DNA of 36,342 nt, taken from positions 1-36,342 of the forward strand of contig JAJRUL010000119.1 in the NCBI GenBank assembly GCA_024277795.1, given 5' to 3'. The number at the start of each line of letters is the position of its first letter. Within the stretch, counting starts at the first letter, position 1. Of the stretch, positions 8,751 to 18,487 are shown piece after piece. The notes beneath the pieces were generated by a model. It had not been told where the DNA came from, made no database searches, and worked only from the letters and a program-made list of their open reading frames with translations. This DNA comes from Candidatus Zixiibacteriota bacterium (GTDB taxonomy: Bacteria; Zixibacteria; MSB-5A5; GN15; FEB-12). The translations under genes were made by a program, and so were the position numbers.

Positions 8751-10181
8751 GTGTCGAAGAAGCAACAACAAGAAACTAACATAGATCGCATAAAACGGAG
8801 GATGTTATTACATGCGATAGGGTCCGGTGGACGATTTATAGCGTCCTTAACTGCGATACAGATTCTATGTTATGTTTTTTCTGTCCCTTTAAATCTCAAT
8901 TTGCAAATTGTCTCAACACTGTTGATCATACGTGTTCTTGTTGAGTTGACAACATTTGAACCGAGAGTTCTGGAATCAAGTCTGGTACAAAAGCATTCAT
9001 TGCAGATACTCGGAACTGAGATACGTGTCAGTATTGCACTTTTTGCCTCATGTTGGTTATTCAAATGGAACATAGAGCAAAAGGTTATGCTCTATTTCTT
9101 CGGTTTGAACATTCTATTTCATTTTGTTCATCTTCTCTTAACAACGAAAGTTCTTAAGAGCTTGATGTACAAAAGAGGAAATGCTCAAGTTGTATCGAGC
9201 AATAGAGTTGTGATAGTCGGTACCGGTCAATGTGGGAAAGCGATTGCAGATATGTTGCTCTGTTCACCTGAGCTCGATGTTTCAATCGAAGGATTCTTAG
9301 ATTATCATCGAAAGGGCCTTTGGAGATATAGAGATATTCCACTAATCGGACATCCTGATATGTTGGAATCGATCATTGCGAAAGGACAACTCGATGCATT
9401 GATCGTTGCAACCGAACAGGAAGATCTCAAAAGAACAGGTTCACTTTTTTCAATCGCTGAAAAGATGGGTGTGACTATTAGTTTTGTTCCGACAATGTCA
9501 ACAAATTGCATTGCTCATCCAGTCCCGGCATCACTCAACGGTATGCCTACAATGTCTTACAGGTCAATCCCTGAAAATCGCCTTTCACTGATGGCAAAGA
9601 GTCTTTTTGATCGCGTGGGGGCGGCGATTGGATTGTTGCTTGCCTCTCCAATTATGCTTGCTTGTGCAATTGCGATTAAGTTGGAGAGTCCAGGGCCGGT
9701 TTTTTTCAGTCAAGTACGGTCAGGTCTCAATGGCAGAACATTTCGGTTGCTGAAGTTTCGGACTATGGTAGTTGATGCTGAAAAGAAGAAAGCAACATTG
9801 AATGATAAGAATGAAATGTCTGGTCCTGTTTTCAAAATTAGGAATGATCCGCGAGTAACAAGAATTGGTCGTTTACTGCGCAAGTTTTCTATTGATGAGA
9901 TACCGCAGTTTATCAATATCCTGCGTGGGGATATGTCGCTTGTTGGCCCGCGTCCACCATTACCATCAGAAGTAGAAAAATATGAACCGTGGCAACATAG
10001 GAAACTCTCAGTTAAACCCGGGTTGACATGTAAATGGCAGGTGAGCGGACGAAACAATATAGACTTTGAAAACTGGATGAAGCTCGACTTGGAATATATT
10101 GACAGTTGGTCTCTGTGGGAGGATACGAAAATTCTTGCACGTACACCAGTTGCTGTTCTCAAAGGGGACGGTGCTTCATAG
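8751..10181 (+). CDS. Polyprenyl glycosylphosphotransferase (initiating sugar transferase, WbaP/WcaJ type)
   Basis: The C-terminal bacterial sugar-transferase domain is complete. It begins at 'LFDRVGAAIGLLLASP', where a membrane helix precedes the catalytic part, and contains 'LKFRTM', 'TRIGRLLRKFSIDEIPQ', 'DMSLVGPRPP' and 'VKPGLTCKWQVSGR'. Upstream lies a Rossmann-like CoA-binding-type domain ('VVIVGTGQCGKAI'), preceded by several hydrophobic helices. This is the usual layout of undecaprenyl-phosphate sugar-1-phosphate transferases that start repeat-unit synthesis on the inner membrane. It lies downstream of the HisC-like gene in the same direction and may share its sigma-54 transcript. GTG 8751 has GGAAG close upstream; TTG 8724 is the alternative start (485 aa). 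The sugar specificity cannot be read from sequence. Confidence 0.88.
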   Translation: MSKKQQQETNIDRIKRRMLLHAIGSGGRFIASLTAIQILCYVFSVPLNLNLQIVSTLLIIRVLVELTTFEPRVLESSLVQKHSLQILGTEIRVSIALFASCWLFKWNIEQKVMLYFFGLNILFHFVHLLLTTKVLKSLMYKRGNAQVVSSNRVVIVGTGQCGKAIADMLLCSPELDVSIEGFLDYHRKGLWRYRDIPLIGHPDMLESIIAKGQLDALIVATEQEDLKRTGSLFSIAEKMGVTISFVPTMSTNCIAHPVPASLNGMPTMSYRSIPENRLSLMAKSLFDRVGAAIGLLLASPIMLACAIAIKLESPGPVFFSQVRSGLNGRTFRLLKFRTMVVDAEKKKATLNDKNEMSGPVFKIRNDPRVTRIGRLLRKFSIDEIPQFINILRGDMSLVGPRPPLPSEVEKYEPWQHRKLSVKPGLTCKWQVSGRNNIDFENWMKLDLEYIDSWSLWEDTKILARTPVAVLKGDGAS

Positions 10182-10293
10182 AAATGCAAAAGGTAAGGTA
10201 TTACGAATGAACAATCTGTACAAATGGATCATTGCTATAGCTGTCATAGCATTGTAGATCAAACGATAATCCCCCTACTGAAGATACTCTCCG

Positions 10294-10845
10294 CTATTCC
10301 TCTAACTCGACACCGAGAGCATCGGCCATTCGGTTGACATAGTTGAAGTAAGAAACAACTTGTACAATATCATGAAGAATGTGATCATCAAACCCAAGTG
10401 ATCTCATACCATTGATATAATCCTGATTGATTGTATGTGCCTTGAGAGTAATCATTTCGGTATAGTCAAGTATCTGCTTATCGAAAGAAGATATATTGGC
10501 GGAACGCCAGTCGGTTGTCAGTTCGTTTTTCAAGCTATCATCACATAAGCGTTCACCAAGTTTTTTAAGAGACCGCAACGCGGTCCAGTGATGCTCAATT
10601 CAGTAATGGCATTTGTTTATTGCAGAAACAACAGTTGCAATCATCTCACGTTGTGCGCGTGATAATGGAGATTTTTGAAACATTATCGAGCGGTAGAACT
10701 CAACATGATGTTGCATTGCTTTCGGATTCAAACCTGCAATCCGAACGATGTTTGCGGGAGTGTAGTTTGCTCCACCGTAGGATTCATACAGTTTTTTCAA
10801 TTCATCAGATGCATCTTCGTATTCGATATAATCAATATAGGCCAT
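10294..10845 (-). CDS. AhpD-like peroxidase-related selenoprotein (Sec82 encoded by in-frame TGA)
   Basis: The track splits this gene into 10600-10845 and 10294-10578, but both are in one frame separated by a single TGA (10600-10602). Read through, it is a 183-residue carboxymuconolactone decarboxylase/AhpD-family 'peroxidase-related' protein. It starts 'MAYIDYIEYEDASDELKKLY', has 'PLSRAQREMIATVVSAINKCHY' before the TGA and 'IEHHWTALR' after it, and ends 'YFNYVNRMADALGVELEE'. The AhpD signature E-x11-C-x2-C-x3-H fits exactly as E67, C79, U82, H86, so the TGA replaces the second cysteine. A SECIS-like hairpin follows directly. AGGAG eight bases before ATG supports the start. AhpD-fold enzymes reduce peroxides or disulfides in the cytoplasm. 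A nonsense mutation of a Cys codon (TGC/TGT to TGA) is the alternative explanation. Confidence 0.82.
10571..10586 (-). promoter_or_regulatory. Bacterial SECIS-like hairpin for the AhpD-like selenoprotein
   Basis: On the mRNA strand, 20 nt after the TGA, GACCGC-GTT-GCGGTC forms a 6-bp perfect stem (7 with a G-U pair) and a three-base loop that starts with G. Bacterial SECIS elements are described as a hairpin with its loop roughly 16-37 nt after the UGA and a G in the first loop positions, which this meets. Confidence 0.72.
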
Positions 10846-10870
10846 TTATAATACTCCTGTCAGTTACTGC

Positions 10871-10905
10871 ATAAAAAAAGCCGGACTTATGCCCGACTTT
10901 TTTAT
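10871..10905 (-). terminator. Terminator of the truncated outer-membrane protein gene
   Basis: On the minus strand AAAGTCGGGC-ATAA-GTCCGGCTTT pairs fully if two G-U pairs are allowed, followed by a run of T. On the plus strand the same positions become C-A mismatches, so it is oriented leftward and lies just after the stop of the broken gene at 10920. Confidence 0.75.
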
Positions 10906-10919
10906 GCTATATGAGTTGC

Positions 10920-11209
10920 TTACATCGGAACGTAAAACGTTATTCCACCAGTTATAGTAACAAACGACGTTTTGAATCCAACTATCAGATTGGAGACATC
11001 TCTAATCTCTGTCTCTTCTGTATTGGCATAGACATACCCAAGCTCCCCGTTTATACTAAAGCTCGGTGACATCATGGCAACAATACCGATCCCTGCAAAG
11101 ACTCCAACAGTTGCTTTTGCTTCTATTTTTTCTGATGGAGATTTAAAGTCAAGTCCGGTTATATCAAGTCCCAGACGAAAAAACGGCCGAATGTTGCTTC
11201 CTGTCGATG
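10920..11209 (-). pseudogene. C-terminal remnant of an outer-membrane beta-barrel protein, cut by repeat and IS element
   Basis: Not listed in the ORF track. The minus frame ending at TAA 10920-10922 reads '...NIRPFFRLGLDITGLDF', 'AKATVGVFAGIGIVAMMSP', 'SINGELGYVYANTEE' and ends 'VTITGGITFYVPM'. These alternating strands are typical of small OmpW/opacity-like barrels. The gene is cut at 11209 by the IS. If the IS is removed, the frame continues only into repeat sequence and meets a stop about 100 bases further on, with no signal peptide. The N-terminal half is therefore missing. Confidence 0.6.
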
Positions 11210-12264
11210 CTGTATAAGTTAGTTAATTCGTAGCCAAAATTATAATATATTAAACATAAAGGTAATTTTGAGTTATGCGATTAAATAGCCAAGATAGTAC
11301 AATCAAGCGTAATTATCTTCAGAAGTATCGTTTTTTAATGAAGGAATATGAGTTAGTAAAAAAGAAAGAACATCCCAAATACAAATTTGTATGGGAGTTT
11401 TATGAATCAACAGATACTGACCGTCGGACATTTTTAAAGTATTACAATCGTTATAAACAAAGCGGTAAAGAGAGTGATCTTCTGCCACGTAAACGAGGTC
11501 CAAAATGGAAGAGCAGATGTCCTCTTCCGTTTATTGAGAATAAGGTTCTTTCGCTTCGAGAAAAAGGGTTGAATAGATATGAGATAATTCATATTTTAAA
11601 ACCGAAACTAAAAAGTCATACACCCTCACCGTCAGGTGTCTATAATATATTTAAGCGTCATAATGTAAATAGGTTACGTCCTCCAATGAAAGCAAATAAG
11701 CGATTGATAATTAAGAAAAAAGCTGGAGAATTAGGTCATATAGATAGTCATTACCTCTCAAAGTGTATTATTCACAGTGAGAGTCGACATCGTTACTTGG
11801 TTGTTGTTATTGATTCCTGTACTCGTGTTGCGTGGGCAGAGCTGGTTGATGACATTAAATCTCTGAGTGTAATGTTTGCGGCATTAAAATGTTTTAATAT
11901 CCTTGCTGATCATTATAATATCCGGTTTCAGGAGGTGTTAACAGATAATGGTCCAGAATTTGGAACAAAGGTTTCAAAGAAGAAAGATAATCATCCCTTT
12001 GAACGAATGTTGATGGAACTTGAAGTCAAACACAGATATACCCGACCGTATAGACCTCAAACAAATGGGAAAGCAGAAAGATTTTGGAGAACGATAGAAG
12101 AAAATTTGCTTCACGAAACAACCTTTGATTCAGTGGACGAATTAAAGGAAGAACTATTGCAATACCTCTACTATTATAATCAGGAAAGACCACATCAAGG
12201 TATAGGGGGAATAACACCTGTTGAATTTAACAAAAACTGTCCACGAATTACTTGACTTATACAG
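11210..12264 (+). mobile_element. IS481-like insertion sequence, intact, with 5-bp target duplication
   Basis: Terminal inverted repeats begin CTGTATAAGT on the left and end ACTTATACAG on the right; over about 27 bases the two ends agree except for five mismatches. The element is flanked on both sides by the direct repeat CGATG (11205-11209 and 12265-12269). It is 1055 bp long and contains one transposase gene. It inserted at the edge of a dispersed repeat next to the broken outer-membrane protein gene. Confidence 0.85.
11275..12255 (+). CDS. IS481-like DDE transposase (integrase core)
   Basis: A 326-residue transposase. The N-terminal ~130 residues contain helix-turn-helix-like segments ('RRTFLKYYNRYKQSG', 'RYEIIHILKPKL'), followed by an rve/DDE catalytic core. 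The likely catalytic acids are D157 in 'GHIDSHY', D224 in 'VLTDNGPEFG' and E268 in 'TNGKAERFWRTIE', and the C-terminus has the usual 'YYNQERPHQGIGGITP'. Length and motifs are those of IS481-type enzymes. No frameshift or stop is seen, and the inverted repeats are intact, so the element may still be active. It overlaps the right inverted repeat at its 3' end, as is common in compact IS elements. Confidence 0.9.
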   Translation: MRLNSQDSTIKRNYLQKYRFLMKEYELVKKKEHPKYKFVWEFYESTDTDRRTFLKYYNRYKQSGKESDLLPRKRGPKWKSRCPLPFIENKVLSLREKGLNRYEIIHILKPKLKSHTPSPSGVYNIFKRHNVNRLRPPMKANKRLIIKKKAGELGHIDSHYLSKCIIHSESRHRYLVVVIDSCTRVAWAELVDDIKSLSVMFAALKCFNILADHYNIRFQEVLTDNGPEFGTKVSKKKDNHPFERMLMELEVKHRYTRPYRPQTNGKAERFWRTIEENLLHETTFDSVDELKEELLQYLYYYNQERPHQGIGGITPVEFNKNCPRIT

Positions 12265-12294
12265 CGATGACGACAATGAATTATCGTTACCGAT

Positions 12295-12409
12295 TGTACC
12301 CCACCAAGAGATCTCGAAGAGATCGGCTGGTGGGTGCTCATTTAGTCTTTGAAACTACTGAATATTATGATCTATCGTTTATATCAATGAAAGTCAGTTC
12401 CCAGTAGCG
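12295..12409. repeat. Dispersed repeat copy 1 with imperfect palindrome
   Basis: Contains CCACCAAGAGATCTCGAAGA...CTGGTGGG (12301-12334), an imperfect hairpin with ends CCACCA/TGGTGG and inner GATC/GATC. The following ~75 bases ('CATTTAGTCTTTGAAA' to 'CAGTAGCG') are similar to the copy at 14350. It is non-coding and lies right of the IS. Confidence 0.75.
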
Positions 12410-12459
12410 ATTTTAGGGCAAACCATGAATAATATATTATTTTCAACCTATTATTTTTG

Positions 12460-12478
12460 ACTGACACGCTCTGTCAGT
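12460..12478. promoter_or_regulatory. Perfect inverted repeat upstream of recA (possible operator)
   Basis: ACTGACA-cgctc-TGTCAGT has 7-bp perfect arms and a 5-base spacer, lying about 80-135 bases upstream of the candidate recA starts. It is placed where an SOS (LexA) operator would be expected, but it matches neither the CTGT-N8-ACAG nor the GAAC-N4-GTTC type, so the assignment is speculative. Confidence 0.35.
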
Positions 12479-12540
12479 GGAGAAAACTATTCTATATATA
12501 GGAAAAATGTGATATATTTGTTGATACATGAACCCGTATC

Positions 12541-13650
12541 TTGAGCAAATATATTATGAAGAAAAAGACAGTGATTAAGAAAGGTACGTCGAACATGGCA
12601 ACATCAACTATGCCTGATCGGACAAAAGCACTTGAAGCCGCAATGACCCAGATTGAACGATCTTTTGGCAAGGGGTCGATTATGCGTCTTGGAGCGGGCA
12701 CAATCCAGGCAATCGAGGTCATAAAAACAGGCTCACTTGGATTGGATAAAGCTCTTGGTGTCGGTGGAATCCCACGTGGCCGAGTTACTGAGATTTTCGG
12801 TCCGGAATCATCGGGCAAAACTACTCTCACTTTGCATGTTATTGCACAGGCACAGAAAGAGGGAGGAGTCGCCGCTTTTATCGATGCCGAGCATGCGCTT
12901 GATGCTACCTACGCTCGTGCGCTTGGAGTCGATATTGACAATTTGCTGATTTCTCAACCAGATACCGGCGAACAAGCACTTGAAATTACTGAAACTCTGG
13001 TTCGTTCAGGAGCTGTTGATATTCTTGTGGTCGATTCAGTTGCCGCTTTGACTCCACGTTCTGAAATCGAGGGGGATATGGGGGATGCCCAGATGGGTAT
13101 GCAGGCGCGGTTGATGTCGCAAGCACTTCGGAAGCTAACTGCTATTATTTCAAAATCTCATACTTCGGTTATCTTTATCAACCAAATACGGATGAAAATT
13201 GGTGTGATGTTCGGCAATCCGGAAACAACAACGGGCGGAAATGCTTTGAAGTTCTATTCGACGACACGGCTTGACATTCGCAAAATTCCAACGATCAAAG
13301 ATAATCAGCAGGTGATAGGATCACGTACACGTGTGCGAGTAGTCAAAAATAAAGTCGCCCCACCCTTTAGAGAAGCTGAGTTTGATATTATTTACGGTAC
13401 TGGTATCTCTCGTACTGGTGAACTGCTTGATATGGCAGTCGAAAATGGTATCATCGATAAATCTGGTGCATGGTTCTCCTATGGCTCCGATCGCCTTGGT
13501 CAGGGACGAGAGAACTCAAAAGCATTCCTTGAGGCCAATCCTGCTATCTTTGAAGAAGTCGCGACAAAAGTCCAAAAAGTGCTTGGGTTGATTCCAGATG
13601 ATACTGAAGCTACCGACGAAGCTGAGGAAAAAGAAGAGGTAGCGGGATAG
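12541..13650 (+). CDS. recA: RecA recombinase
   Basis: Full-length RecA. It has the Walker A motif GPESSGKTT, the N-terminal helix '[22 protein letters not shown]', '[15 protein letters not shown]', the Walker B region '[12 protein letters not shown]', the L1/L2 regions ('[15 protein letters not shown]', '[22 protein letters not shown]'), and an acidic C-terminal tail. It forms filaments on single-stranded DNA for recombination and LexA cleavage. The track start at 12541 is TTG; ATG 12556 or ATG 12595 are more likely, since homologues begin near '[10 protein letters not shown]'. It is monocistronic: IS and repeat sequence lie upstream and a strong terminator downstream. Confidence 0.97.
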   Translation: MSKYIMKKKTVIKKGTSNMATSTMPDRTKALEAAMTQIERSFGKGSIMRLGAGTIQAIEVIKTGSLGLDKALGVGGIPRGRVTEIFGPESSGKTTLTLHVIAQAQKEGGVAAFIDAEHALDATYARALGVDIDNLLISQPDTGEQALEITETLVRSGAVDILVVDSVAALTPRSEIEGDMGDAQMGMQARLMSQALRKLTAIISKSHTSVIFINQIRMKIGVMFGNPETTTGGNALKFYSTTRLDIRKIPTIKDNQQVIGSRTRVRVVKNKVAPPFREAEFDIIYGTGISRTGELLDMAVENGIIDKSGAWFSYGSDRLGQGRENSKAFLEANPAIFEEVATKVQKVLGLIPDDTEATDEAEEKEEVAG

Positions 13651-13717
13651 AGTTAATATAGTTCTACAGGCCAAACAGGTATTGGCTGATTACGTTATAT
13701 GTATATTGTTATTAGTG

Positions 13718-13750
13718 AAAGCCGTCCCGGGCTAAAAGGACGGCTTTCTT
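13718..13750 (+). terminator. recA terminator
   Basis: AAAGCCGTCC and GGACGGCTTT form a perfect 10-bp stem around a 10-base loop, followed by CTTCG. It is the first strong hairpin after the recA stop. Confidence 0.75.
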
Positions 13751-14312
13751 CGCGGCCAGCGGTCTCTTTGAATACACCGCCAGTGAGACCGCTGACGAGC
13801 ATCGCACAATCTGCCGAGGCAGATTGTGGGTGGTATTTCTTTCCTTATTTTGTAATCAGAGGTTTCCCTCTTACTGTCATGAGTGAATCTGATCGATGAG
13901 ATCTGTGGCTATTCTTGGAGTTATGTTGTCGATATGTAAAGCTCAACGTTGAATGGACAGAGGTATGCAATCCAACAGAATGAAACTGCGATATACTAGA
14001 TATCAATCTACAGCTAACGAACACAACAGACTCCTTGAGACTCTCTCAGAAGTTACATTACATATTCAATAGCTGTTTATACTATATGACATCCACTTAG
14101 TGATAAAGTTGATTAAATTGTTACAACGTGAGCGAATTGCTGAATAAAAACCTATTTGGGTTTATTGCGTTTCTGTAACATGCATAGTATACGAGACGCT
14201 CTCTTGGCTGTCAAGCGATTTATCCGATTTTATGATGTGGTTTTGTTGCTGTCGGGTCACACTTTTGACCAGTCAAAAGCAAGACCCGCCAGAAGGATGG
14301 AGAGTGCATCTT

Positions 14313-14341
14313 GTCATTGCGAGTAAAGCGAAACAATCTCT
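14313..14341. repeat. Short dispersed repeat GTCATTGCGAG..GCGAAACAATCTCT, copy A
   Basis: GTCATTGCGAGTAAAGCGAA... matches the copy at 14527 at most positions. In this copy it runs directly into the CCACCA/TGGTGG repeat. Confidence 0.7.
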
Positions 14342-14349
14342 ACCTTACT

Positions 14350-14460
14350 GTACACCACCAAGAGATCTCGAAAAGATCGGCTGGTGGGTTCTTCATTTAG
14401 TCTTTGAAATTGTTAAATATATGTTCCATGGTTAATAATGAAAGCCAGTTAGCAGTAGCG
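14350..14460. repeat. Dispersed repeat copy 2 with imperfect palindrome
   Basis: Contains CCACCAAGAGATCTCGAAAA...CTGGTGGG (14355-14388) followed by 'TTCATTTAGTCTTTGAAAT' and ending 'GCAGTAGCG'. It is clearly homologous to 12295-12409, with divergence mainly in the AT-rich middle. Confidence 0.75.
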
Positions 14461-14526
14461 TAGCGTCCGCTTGCGGACCTGCGACCATACCACATCCCAC
14501 ATCCCATCATTACCGAACCCCACCCC

Positions 14527-14611
14527 GTCATTGCGAGCGTAGCGAAGCAATCTCTGCTGTACTATCAACAAGATCGCCACGTCGCTTTCGCTCCTCGCGA
14601 TGACGACAATG
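14527..14611. repeat. MITE-like repeat bounded by GTCATTGCGAG / CTCGCGATGAC, copy B
   Basis: The left end GTCATTGCGAGCGTAGCGAA and the right end GTCGCTTTCGCTCCTCGCGATGAC are near inverted copies of each other, making an ~80-bp palindromic unit. The right-end sequence CGATGACGACAATGA also occurs alone at 12265, immediately right of the IS. Confidence 0.7.
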
Positions 14612-14741
14612 ATACCGAAGACGATGACGTACATTTTGTGGGTGGCAGACCTTCTGGTCTGCCCCTTAACATATATCCCACCATAAGCGAAGCTCTTGGT
14701 AAGCCTCTCATAAAAAAACAATAAAAACAGGCAATGCCTTG

Positions 14742-16133
14742 TTATGCCTTCGGCCCGATCATCTTCTCAGGGCGAACCTTTTCATCAAATTCAGCTTCGG
14801 TTAACAAACCCAACTCAACTGCCGCCTCTTTAAGCGTCGTGCCGTCGGCGTGTGCTTTCTTTGCGATCTTTGCTGCATTGTCATAGCCAACATGAGGATT
14901 AAGTGCGGTCACGAGCATAAGTGAATTATTCAAGTTTTTTGTGATATTTACTTCATTCGGTTCTATTCCGACTGCACAGTTTTCATTGAACATCTCACAA
15001 GCATCTGCAATCAAACGAATCGACTGTAACAGATTGTAGATCATTACTGGTTTGAAAACATTTAACTCGAAATTACCTGATGAGCCACCGATATTGACCG
15101 AAACATCATTCCCGATTACTTGTGCACAAACCATAGTCATTGCTTCCGACTGTGTTGGATTTACTTTCCCGGGCATAATCGAAGACCCTGGTTCATTAGC
15201 AGGGATATTAATTTCACCGATTCCACAACGAGGGCCTGATGCGAGCCAGCGCACATCATTAGCAATTTTCATTAAGGAACAAGCAAGCGTTTTCATCACT
15301 CCTGACATTTCAACCAAAGCATCATGTGCCGCTAATGATTCAAACTTATTGGGAGCTGTGATAAATTTCTTTCCAGTAAGTTTGGCAATAACTTGAGCAG
15401 ACTTTACAGCAAACTCTGGATGAGTATTCAAGCCAGTGCCAACTGCTGTACCGCCGAGTGCGAGAGGATACAATCTTTGTAAGGCATCATGTACTCTTGC
15501 CAAACCGAGTGACAATTGTGCAGAATAGGCTGAGAATTCCTGCCCCAGAGTCAACGGGGTCGCATCCATCAGATGTGTTCGACCGATCTTGATATTCTTC
15601 TCAAATGCCTTTGATTTTTCTTCCAATGTGTCACGTAGTTGTGTTACCATAGGAATCAATCGCCGATGGATCTCTTCAACTGCAGCGATATGCATTGCTG
15701 TCGGAAAAGTATCATTTGACGATTGCGCTTTATTGACATCATCATTTGGATGAATAGGTTTCTTAGACCCGAGTTCTCCGCCTGCCAATTCAATAGCTCT
15801 ATTGGCTATCACTTCATTTGTGTTCATATTGGTCTGTGTACCAGAACCAGTTTGCCATATTACAAGAGGGAAGTGCTCATCTAGTTTCCCGTCGATTACT
15901 TCATCAGCTGCCTTAACAATCAAATCACCCTTTTCTTTCGGTAATAACCCAAGCTCAACATTAACCATTGCGGCAGCTTTTTTGAGGATCCCCATTGCTC
16001 TGATCAACTCACGAGGCATCCGTTCGCCACCTATTTTGAAATTCTGAATCGATCTCGCTGTCTGACAGCCGTAGTACTTATCAGCAGGGACATTCATCTC
16101 GCCCATAGTATCTGTTTCAACACGGTATTCCAT
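14742..16133 (-). CDS. fumC: Fumarate hydratase class II
   Basis: Class II (iron-independent) fumarase of the aspartase/fumarase superfamily, interconverting fumarate and L-malate in the TCA cycle. Motifs are '[20 protein letters not shown]', '[15 protein letters not shown]', '[18 protein letters not shown]' and the mobile catalytic loop '[11 protein letters not shown]' with its active serine. I place the start at ATG 16133 ('[12 protein letters not shown]', the usual FumC N-terminus), which has a perfect GGAGGT three bases upstream. The track start at 16241 adds 36 residues of non-homologous Cys-rich sequence. The resulting 463 aa is the normal length. The gene stands alone, with the RRM gene upstream and the repeat region downstream. 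Confidence 0.95.
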   Translation of the reverse strand: MEYRVETDTMGEMNVPADKYYGCQTARSIQNFKIGGERMPRELIRAMGILKKAAAMVNVELGLLPKEKGDLIVKAADEVIDGKLDEHFPLVIWQTGSGTQTNMNTNEVIANRAIELAGGELGSKKPIHPNDDVNKAQSSNDTFPTAMHIAAVEEIHRRLIPMVTQLRDTLEEKSKAFEKNIKIGRTHLMDATPLTLGQEFSAYSAQLSLGLARVHDALQRLYPLALGGTAVGTGLNTHPEFAVKSAQVIAKLTGKKFITAPNKFESLAAHDALVEMSGVMKTLACSLMKIANDVRWLASGPRCGIGEINIPANEPGSSIMPGKVNPTQSEAMTMVCAQVIGNDVSVNIGGSSGNFELNVFKPVMIYNLLQSIRLIADACEMFNENCAVGIEPNEVNITKNLNNSLMLVTALNPHVGYDNAAKIAKKAHADGTTLKEAAVELGLLTEAEFDEKVRPEKMIGPKA

Positions 16134-16307
16134 AGTACCTCCACACAGTGAGTGACCCACAAGCATAATATACTCCATAATGCTTGTGAATGTTTTCTCA
16201 TATTTATTGTGACAATATATACATTTACAACGCACTGGCAAGGATGTTTGACCAATAGGAATATATCTACATAACTCAAGGCAGGTAAAAATAAGTGAAC
16301 AGAAAAC

Positions 16308-16340
16308 AAAAAAGCCGGAGTCGAAAGACTCCAGCTTTTA
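16308..16340 (-). terminator. Terminator after the RRM protein gene
   Basis: On the minus strand AGCTGGAGTC-TTTC-GACTCCGGCT (10 bp, one G-U pair) is followed by TTTTTTG. It lies 40 bases after the RRM gene stop and isolates it from fumC. Confidence 0.85.
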
Positions 16341-16380
16341 TTATAGAACAAATATTTTTTTATTCTATAGAAGACAGGGA

Positions 16381-16656
16381 CTAGTAACGTCCACCGCCAC
16401 CACCGCCACCGCTGGTTTTTGGACGTGCCTGATTGACACGAAGTGGGCGACCTTCAAGCTCTGTGCCGTCAAGACCGTCGATAGCAGATTGACCTGCTGC
16501 ATCATCAGGCATTTCTACAAAGGCAAAGCCACGTGAACGACCGGTTTCGCGGTCCATGATGATTTTCGCATCGGATACTTCGCCGAATGCTGCAAATGCT
16601 TGACGAAGTGAGTCTTCGGTTGCTTGAAAGGAAAGGTTTCCTACATAGATGTTCAT
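16381..16656 (-). CDS. Small RRM RNA-binding protein, glycine-rich tail
   Basis: A 91-residue single-RRM protein. The RNP2 motif is 'IYVGNLSF' (residues 3-10) and the RNP1 motif 'RGFAFVEM' (about 43-50), followed by a glycine-rich tail 'SGGGGGGGRY'. Proteins of this class in cyanobacteria and diverse other bacteria bind RNA and are often cold-induced; a role as an RNA chaperone is inferred. GGAG nine bases before ATG supports the start. The ~190-bp region between lysS and this gene is non-coding on this strand; it includes AGGAGG not followed by a normal start codon. Confidence 0.9.
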   Translation of the reverse strand: MNIYVGNLSFQATEDSLRQAFAAFGEVSDAKIIMDRETGRSRGFAFVEMPDDAAGQSAIDGLDGTELEGRPLRVNQARPKTSGGGGGGGRY

Positions 16657-16844
16657 TTAATTCTTCTCCAAAAAATAATTATCAATTTCTTTTTCTGGCC
16701 TATTCCCGGTTCCCTGCTAAAAAACTTTGCTAAAATGAACTCCTCCTGTTTTCGACAACCCTCACCGGCCGGTCAGAGATGGGTAGCAGGCAGGCGACCT
16801 GATCCATCAATGACAACACTCCGATATTCTCATATATTTTTATA

Positions 16845-18437
<1,593 letters not shown>

Positions 18438-18487
18438 GATTTGTAAAGTTGTTGCTGTTGGAGCTTATCATGGAGACTATCTTATCC

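Larger units (their letters stand above)
13751..14741. repeat. Repeat-rich non-coding stretch between recA and fumC
   Basis: About 1 kb without a credible gene; track ORFs here are translated repeats. It contains several perfect hairpins: CAGCGGTCTC/GAGACCGCTG (13757-13794), CACAATCTGCC-GA-GGCAGATTGTG (13805-13828), GTCCGC-TT-GCGGAC (14465-14478) and GGCAGACC-TTCT-GGTCTGCC (14644-14663). It also holds two copies of a GTCATTGCGAG...GCGAARCAATCTCT repeat and the second copy of the CCACCA/TGGTGG repeat. Confidence 0.7.

Noticed and set aside
10207-10257. 17-codon frame 'MNNLYKWIIAIAVIAL' after the glycosyltransferase gene, like the start of a signal peptide.
   Set aside because: It ends at TAG with no continuation of the frame; too short to support as a gene.
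14449-14721. 90-codon leftward ORF in the track.
   Set aside because: It is a translation of the GTCATTGCGAG repeat and hairpins, not a protein.
13651-14741. Cluster of hairpins after recA considered as a CRISPR array or a retron/ncRNA locus.
   Set aside because: The repeats are unequal in sequence and spacing, and no cas or reverse transcriptase gene is present.
16134-16241. 36-residue N-terminal extension of FumC with several Cys (CKCIYCHNK), suggestive of a metal site.
   Set aside because: A perfect GGAGGT site precedes the internal ATG at 16133, which begins with the standard FumC N-terminus.
16657-16747. AGGAGG followed by an ATT-initiated open frame that ends in ATGA at the start of the RRM gene.
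   Set aside because: ATT is not a credible start without further support, and the encoded peptide looks random.
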